From an uncultured Oscillochloris sp. (lineage in GTDB: Bacteria; Chloroflexota; Chloroflexia; Chloroflexales; Chloroflexaceae): a DNA stretch of 8,223 bases. The position numbers and the translations under genes were made by a program. The stretch covers positions 1-8,223 of the forward strand of contig CAIRFY010000271.1 in the NCBI GenBank assembly GCA_903877945.1, written 5' to 3'. A model generated the notes under the pieces. The model did not search any database, was not told where the DNA came from, and saw only the letters and a list, made by a program, of their open reading frames with translations. Every line of letters starts with the position of its first letter. The stretch's first letter is position 1. Positions 1-4,900 of the stretch are shown here, one piece after another.

Positions 1-28
1 AAAATCTAAAATCTAAAATCTAAAATCT
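1..28. repeat. Heptanucleotide tandem repeat (AAAATCT)x4
   Basis: Four perfect copies of AAAATCT run from the first base of the window, so the array probably continues upstream. It ends 11 bases before the Shine-Dalgarno sequence of citrate synthase and would therefore lie in its leader or promoter region. A related heptad array (GCAATCT type) occupies the same relative position in front of ndk at 7637-7671. Function unknown. Confidence 0.85.
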
Positions 29-39
29 TGTCATAGACG

Positions 40-47
40 GGAAAGGA
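40..47 (+). promoter_or_regulatory. Ribosome binding site deciding the citrate synthase start
   Basis: GGAAAGGA lies 9 bases before the ATG at 57 but directly abuts the ATG at 48. This spacing favours the ATG at 57 as the true start. The upstream ATG would only add the residues MLL. Confidence 0.6.
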
Positions 48-56
48 ATGCTACTC

Positions 57-1181
57 ATGTCCACGTCCGCAAAGGGGCTGGAGGGAGTTATCGCTGGACA
101 GACGGCGATCAGCCTGATCGACGGGATCAATGGCCGTCTATTCTATCGCGGTATCGACGTCAATGATCTGGCCGAGCATTCTACCTTTGAGGAGACGACT
201 GCGCTCCTCTGGTACGGCAAACTGCCGAACGCCGCTCAGTTGGCGAGCATTCAGCGTAAGTTCGCCCTTAACCGGCAGATCCCTACCGAGGTACTCGCCG
301 TGCTGTTGACCCTGCCTAAGCACACCAAATCGATGGATGTGCTGCGCACCTGCGTCTCGGTTCTCGCCTCCTACGACCCGCAGGAGTTGGATAACTCCCT
401 GGACGCTAATCTTAACAAATCGGTGCGCCTGACCGCTGTGCTGCCGACGATTGCCGCCGCCTGGGATCGTATTCGCAACGGGTTCTGGCCGGTTGCCCCT
501 CGAACCGACCTGAGCCACGCCGCGAATTTTCTCTACATGCTCACGGGCAAGGAGCCAACCGCGACCGCCGCACGCGTCCTTGATATTGCCCTCGTACTGC
601 ACGCCGACCACGGTCTGAACGCCAGTACCTTTGCGGCCCGCGTGACATCTTCGACCCTCTCCGACATGCACAGCGCGATTGTCTCGGCGATTGGCACCCT
701 CAAGGGGCCGCTCCACGGCGGTGCTAACGAGCAGGTAATGCGTATGCTGGAAGAGATCGGCGACCCCGACGCGGTTGAGGAGTATCTACAGGCTGCCTTT
801 GCAACCAAGCGCAAGATCATGGGCTTCGGCCACCGCATCTATAAGGCCGATGACCCACGGGCACCCTGGCTCCAGCGTCTCGCCAGGGAACTAGCCGAGG
901 CCACCGGCACCACCTGCTGGTACGAGATGAGCGAGCGCATCCGCAAAATCGTGCAGACTGAGCGGTCACTGCCGGTGAATGTAGACTTCTATTCAGCCTC
1001 GGTCTACTACACGCTGGGCATCCCGATCAATCTGTTCACGCCGATCTTCGCGATGAGCCGTGTTGCCGGTTGGACGGCCCACGTCTACGAGCAGTACTGC
1101 GATAACCGGCTGATTCGCCCTGAGGCGGAGTATATCGGGTTGATGGACGTTCCCTATACTCCCATCGCCGAGCGATCCTAG
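57..1181 (+). CDS. gltA: Citrate synthase
   Basis: This gene encodes a 374-residue cytoplasmic citrate synthase, which condenses oxaloacetate and acetyl-CoA to citrate at the entry of the TCA cycle. All three catalytic positions of the family are visible: His220 in GPLHGGANEQV, His259 in MGFGHRIYKADDPRA, and Asp310 in NVDFYSASVYY. The N-terminal segment GLEGVIAGQTAISLIDG and the length match the short bacterial/archaeal-type citrate synthases of about 370-380 residues, rather than the longer NADH-regulated Gram-negative type of about 430. The start at 57 is chosen from the GGAAAGGA spacing; an in-frame ATG at 48 is the alternative. A 2-methylcitrate synthase has the same fold and motifs and cannot be fully excluded, but no prpB- or prpD-like gene is nearby. 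The promoter lies upstream of the window. The gene ends 10 bases before the small membrane protein gene. Confidence 0.95.
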   Translation: MSTSAKGLEGVIAGQTAISLIDGINGRLFYRGIDVNDLAEHSTFEETTALLWYGKLPNAAQLASIQRKFALNRQIPTEVLAVLLTLPKHTKSMDVLRTCVSVLASYDPQELDNSLDANLNKSVRLTAVLPTIAAAWDRIRNGFWPVAPRTDLSHAANFLYMLTGKEPTATAARVLDIALVLHADHGLNASTFAARVTSSTLSDMHSAIVSAIGTLKGPLHGGANEQVMRMLEEIGDPDAVEEYLQAAFATKRKIMGFGHRIYKADDPRAPWLQRLARELAEATGTTCWYEMSERIRKIVQTERSLPVNVDFYSASVYYTLGIPINLFTPIFAMSRVAGWTAHVYEQYCDNRLIRPEAEYIGLMDVPYTPIAERS

Positions 1182-1191
1182 TCGCTGTCGC

Positions 1192-1443
1192 ATGAACCCA
1201 TCCCGACAACGCCTGATCAAATGGGCCACCCGTGGTGCGCTCATCCTCGCCGCCCTCGCGATCTTCCTAGGGGCGATCTTTACCATCCTGGTCGCCGTCG
1301 CCGAGGATGTGCTGCCGGTCAGCGCATTCGAGTGGGCGCGCATGATGCTTGGCGTCGTCGTGCTGTGGGGCGGCGGTGGCCTCTTCTTCGGTGCGATCCT
1401 CGGAACCTACGCCTGTATGATCTGGCGCGATCCTCATGTTTGA
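1192..1443 (+). CDS. Small two-helix membrane protein, unknown function
   Basis: An 83-residue hypothetical protein that I do not assign to a family. It has a short basic N-terminus (MNPSRQRLIKWATRG), then two hydrophobic segments at about residues 15-37 and 50-73. They are joined by a short loop containing an acidic patch (AEDVLPVSAFEW), and the C-terminus is short (WRDPHV). By the positive-inside rule both ends would face the cytoplasm. It begins 10 bases after the citrate synthase stop on the same strand, so it is probably read on the citrate synthase transcript. No clear Shine-Dalgarno sequence precedes the ATG, so translation would be weak, coupled to the upstream gene, or start elsewhere. 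The hydrophobic pattern supports a real gene better than the overlapping frame at 1221-1490, which encodes an Arg/Pro-rich nonsense-like peptide and runs into the tRNA. Confidence 0.6.
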   Translation: MNPSRQRLIKWATRGALILAALAIFLGAIFTILVAVAEDVLPVSAFEWARMMLGVVVLWGGGGLFFGAILGTYACMIWRDPHV

Positions 1444-1468
1444 CTGATCTCCCCCGACGCGCTATAAT
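1440..1468 (+). promoter_or_regulatory. Promoter of tRNA-Pro
   Basis: A -35 box TTGACT (1440-1445) and a perfect -10 box TATAAT (1463-1468) are separated by the ideal 17 bases, so transcription would start near 1475, a few bases before the tRNA. The -35 box overlaps the TGA stop codon (1441-1443) of the upstream small membrane protein gene. Confidence 0.8.
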
Positions 1469-1480
1469 CCCCCTGTTACT

Positions 1481-1557
1481 CGGGGCGTAGCGCAGACCGG
1501 TAGCGCACCTGAATGGGGTTCAGGAGGTCGCTGGTTCAAATCCAGTCGCCCCGACCA
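1481..1557 (+). tRNA. tRNA-Pro (anticodon GGG)
   Basis: A full cloverleaf can be drawn. The acceptor stem is CGGGGCG (1481-1487) with CGCCCCG (1547-1553). The D arm has GCGC pairs. The anticodon stem is CCTGA/TCAGG (1508-1512, 1520-1524) around the loop ATGGGGT, which places anticodon GGG at 1515-1517. The variable loop is five bases, and the T arm (1530-1546) carries the loop TTCAAAT. Discriminator A1554 is followed by an encoded CCA (1555-1557). The tRNA is 77 bases long and reads proline codons CCC and CCU. It has its own promoter and terminator. Confidence 0.97.
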
Positions 1558-1567
1558 CACGTTCTGT

Positions 1568-1604
1568 AAGGCGTTCACATTCTTGTGAACGCCTTTCGGT
1601 TTTC
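1568..1604 (+). terminator. Rho-independent terminator of the tRNA-Pro unit
   Basis: A perfect 12-bp stem AAGGCGTTCACA (1568-1579) / TGTGAACGCCTT (1584-1595) with a four-base TTCT loop is followed by a T-rich tail (TCGGTTTTCT). It lies 10 bases after the tRNA CCA and is well placed to end that transcript. Confidence 0.85.
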
Positions 1605-1610
1605 TGTGAC

Positions 1611-1803
1611 ATTACCACCCTTCTGGCCGCGCATTCGCTTGCTGATGTGTCCCACGTGTAAGTGATTATCTGTCCGGTCATCCCTCGCCATCATCCTTTT
1701 TTTTTGTGAACTGTGCGGATCACGAACCCATCAACCCATCTTGAGGACGTGATTTCATCACACCTTAAAGCTCATTCTGAGCAAGAAAACGCCGCCTATG
1801 CCC
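1611..1803. other. Intergenic region with no recognisable gene
   Basis: I see no plausible coding region or RNA gene here. There is a run of nine T at 1697-1705 with no stem in front of it. A short palindrome GTGAT-TTC-ATCAC (1749-1761) and a small hairpin GCTCA-TTC-TGAGC (1770-1782) lie upstream of the promoter at 1804. Either could be an operator or chance. Confidence 0.5.
1749..1761. promoter_or_regulatory. Possible operator palindrome upstream of the giant gene
   Basis: GTGAT and ATCAC form a perfect 5-bp inverted repeat around TTC, about 43 bases upstream of the -35 box at 1804. The spacing between GTGA and TCAC is five bases, one short of a CRP/FNR-type site, so I do not name a regulator. 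This is weak evidence from a single copy. Confidence 0.2.
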
Positions 1804-1833
1804 TTGACACCGACACTATAATAGATTTATACT
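1804..1833 (+). promoter_or_regulatory. Sigma70-type promoter of the giant TPR/PFSL protein gene
   Basis: A perfect -35 box TTGACA (1804-1809) lies 18 bases before TATACT (1828-1833). Transcription would start near 1840, giving a leader of about 98 bases. A TATAAT at 1817-1822 is only 7 bases from the -35 box and is not usable with it. The leader contains no recognised riboswitch. Confidence 0.7.
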
Positions 1834-1924
1834 TTACACGTTATGCAGGGCGAATCTACGTGCGCTACGCGCGGCCCTTATCACCGTAAGCTCTCTCACC
1901 CCCGCCGTTCCGTTACGCGATAGC

Positions 1925-1930
1925 AGGAGG
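1925..1930 (+). promoter_or_regulatory. Ribosome binding site of the giant gene
   Basis: A perfect AGGAGG lies seven bases before the ATG at 1938. This fixes the start and suggests efficient translation. Confidence 0.85.
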
Positions 1931-1937
1931 AGCCAGG

Positions 1938-4900
1938 ATGGCTACATTAAGCCTGCAAGCCGCATACGATCAGGCCCGCAGCTTCCTTGAGACCAGCAAG
2001 GTTGAGCAGGCGATCAGCGTGGCGCAGCACATCCTTGAATATTTCCCCGAGAACCTTGATGCCTATCGCATCCTTGGCGAGGCGTATCTGGCCGGTCGCC
2101 AGTTTGACGTGGCCGAGGCGGCGTTTGGTCGTGTGCTGCACTCTGACCCCGAAAATATCCCCGCCCACGTTGGTCTCGGTATTGCCTATGAGCGCCAGGG
2201 TAAGCTTGACCTCGCCGTGGGCGAGTTTGAGCAGGCTCTTGAGGTGCGCCCTGATATGCCCGAGCTACGCTCGCAGCTTCTGCGCCTCTATACGGAAGTT
2301 TGGGGTGCCGAGGGTGCGACGTTGCGCCTCAGCCGCCCTGGCCTCGCACGACTCTATGCCAAAGGCCATATGTTGCCCCAGGCTATCCAGGAGTTTCGCA
2401 GTGTGATCGATGAGTCCCCCGACCGCTTTGATGCGCGGGTCGGTCTCGCCGAGTCGCTCTGGCGCGATGGGCAAACCGATGTGGCCGCCGAGGTCTGTGA
2501 GGATATGCTCGCTGAGCGCCCCGATGTGCTGAAGGCGAATCTGCTCCTTGGCTATATCCGGCAGGCATCTGGCGATGCGAGCGGTGAGCCGTATTGGCGC
2601 TTCGCTCAGCAGCTTGATCCATACCAGCAGGTGGCTCGTGCGCTCTTTGAGGTGATGCCTGACCTCCCTACCTCCGATCTGGAGATCGCGCCTTGGGATG
2701 AGCAGGCTTGGCTCGCGCAACGCGCTCGCGAGGAGCAGGAGCGTCGATCCCGCGAGCAGGTGGCAGCAGCACCTGTTGTCGCTCGTACGCCCGCTGTCAA
2801 GCAGGAGCCGGACTTTTTTGGCGGCTGGGATGATGAATCGGCTGATCTGCCAACGAGACAACCGGCTTCGCCCGTTGGGGCCGAGGCCAACGATGACTTC
2901 TTGGCGAGTTTGCTGGCGCTCTCATCGCCGATCAATGATGGTGGCGGTGTGGAGCTTGATGCGTCAAGTGGGGTCACGCCGTTTAGCTTTGATGATCTCT
3001 CTGGCTCTGGATCAGTAAAGCCTCCCACGTCGCCTGTAGCTCCTCAGCCTGTGCCCCTGTCGCCGCTGGACGACCTCGGGTTCTCGGAGGTGCCAGACGC
3101 CGAGCCGGTGCTGGAGCCCTTCTCGCTGGCTGACCTCGGGCTTTCTGCGGAGGAGATCGCGCTGCTCAACGCGGACGTTGCGCCAGATGTGCCTGTGACA
3201 GCAGACGCTGAGCCGGTGCTGGAGCCGTTCTCGCTGGCTGACCTTGGTCTCTCTGCGGAGGAGATTGCGCTGCTCGATGCGGACGTTGCGCTTCCCGCAG
3301 CAGACGCTGAGCCGGTGCTGGAGCCGTTCTCGCTGGCTGACCTTGGTCTCTCTGCGGAGGAGATTGCGCTGCTCAATGCGGACGATATGTCAGTCGCGCC
3401 TGCCACAACGGATGCCGAGTCGGAACTGACGCCCTTCTCACTGGACGACCTCGGACTCTCTGCGGGTGAGGTCACGCTGCTCGACACGGGCGATGCGGCG
3501 GGTGCTTACAAGGCGGACGAAGACTCACAGATCCTGCCCTTCTCACTGGCTGACCTTGGTCTCTCAGCCGATGAGATCACGCAGCTTAACGCAGCGGCTG
3601 AGTTGGCCTCGCCTCAGGCGCAGCCTGAGCCGTTCTCCTTCGATGAGTCGTTTGACTTCTCGACGGACGAGGACGAAAGTCCCCCTCCCCCTGCTGCTGC
3701 TACACCGGCTGCTCCTGTTCGGTCCAGCGATATGACTGATCTCTCGCTGTTTGACTGGACGGCGAGCGGTGAATCGACGATCCCTGAAGGTGTCGATTTC
3801 AGCGGCGATAATAGTGACCTTCAGCCATTCTCGCTTGATGATCTTGATCTGAATGCGGTGGACGATTACGGTATGGTCGGGGCGGGGACGCTCCCACCCT
3901 CGCTCCAGCCCTTTTCGCTGGATGACCAGCAATCGCTCCCGCGTCCCCGTGAGATGCCGATGCCTGCGCTCGACTCGGACGATAAATCTGAGACGGGTGG
4001 CTACAGTTGGCAGCAGCCTGTCGCGAAGCCGCGTACTGACTTCCTGCACGCTGAGGCTAGTGCTGAACCCACTGGGGGTTCGATCTTCTTGAAGCTGAAG
4101 CAGCGTGCCAGCGAGCTTCCCAAAGAGGAACTCCCGCCGTTGCCACCGATGTCTGTTGATGATGAGGGTGTCCCCGGCTATTTCTCTAGCGATGCGGACG
4201 ACGTTCTGCTTCGCGATGACGACAAATCACCGGAGCGATTCACTGGGAGTTTCCGTTTGCCGAAGGAGGGTGCGCCGCCTGCCGCACCGGTGGCTCCGCC
4301 CGCGCCAATGGAAGATGCGGATCTGGAACTGACGCCGTTCTCGCTAGAGGAACTGGGGCTGACGCCGGAAGAGATCGCGCTACTGGGTGGCGGTGCGGCT
4401 GCCCCGCCCGCATCAATGGAAGATGCGGATCTGGAACTGACGCCGTTCTCGCTGGAGGAACTGGGGCTGTCACCGGAAGAGATTGCGCTGCTGGGCGGCG
4501 CTGCATCCGCACCGGCAGCGGCCCCACCTACACCTACGCCGGTGGAGGAAGTGGAGCCGGATCTGACGCCGTTCTCGCTGGAGGAGTTGGGGCTGTCGCC
4601 GGAAGAGATTGCGCTGCTGGGCGGCGCTGCATCCGCGCCGCCAGCGGCCCCACCTACACCTACGCCGGTGGAGGAAGCGGAGCCAGAGCTGACGCCGTTC
4701 TCGCTGGAGGAGTTGGGGCTGACGCCGGAAGAGATTGCGCTGCTAGGCGGCGGTACACCCACACCGATAGTTGCTACTGGTGAAACCATCGTGCCTGGCT
4801 GGTCGCAGGGCGAGGAGCTGGAACTGACGCCGTTCTCCATGGAGGATCTGGGGCTGTCGAGCGATACGAGTACAAGTTCGGACTCGTCCGGTACACACGT

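Noticed and set aside
138..716. Antisense open frame within citrate synthase
   Set aside because: It overlaps a gene with intact catalytic motifs and has no recognisable domain.
1221..1490. Open frame overlapping the small membrane protein and the tRNA
   Set aside because: It encodes an Arg/Pro-rich peptide, lacks an RBS and extends into the tRNA gene; the hydrophobic frame at 1192-1443 is better.
1697..1705. Run of nine T as a second terminator
   Set aside because: No stem-loop precedes it.
1817..1822. TATAAT as the -10 box of the giant gene
   Set aside because: It is only 7 bases from TTGACA and has no good -35 box 17 bases upstream; TATACT at 1828 fits better.
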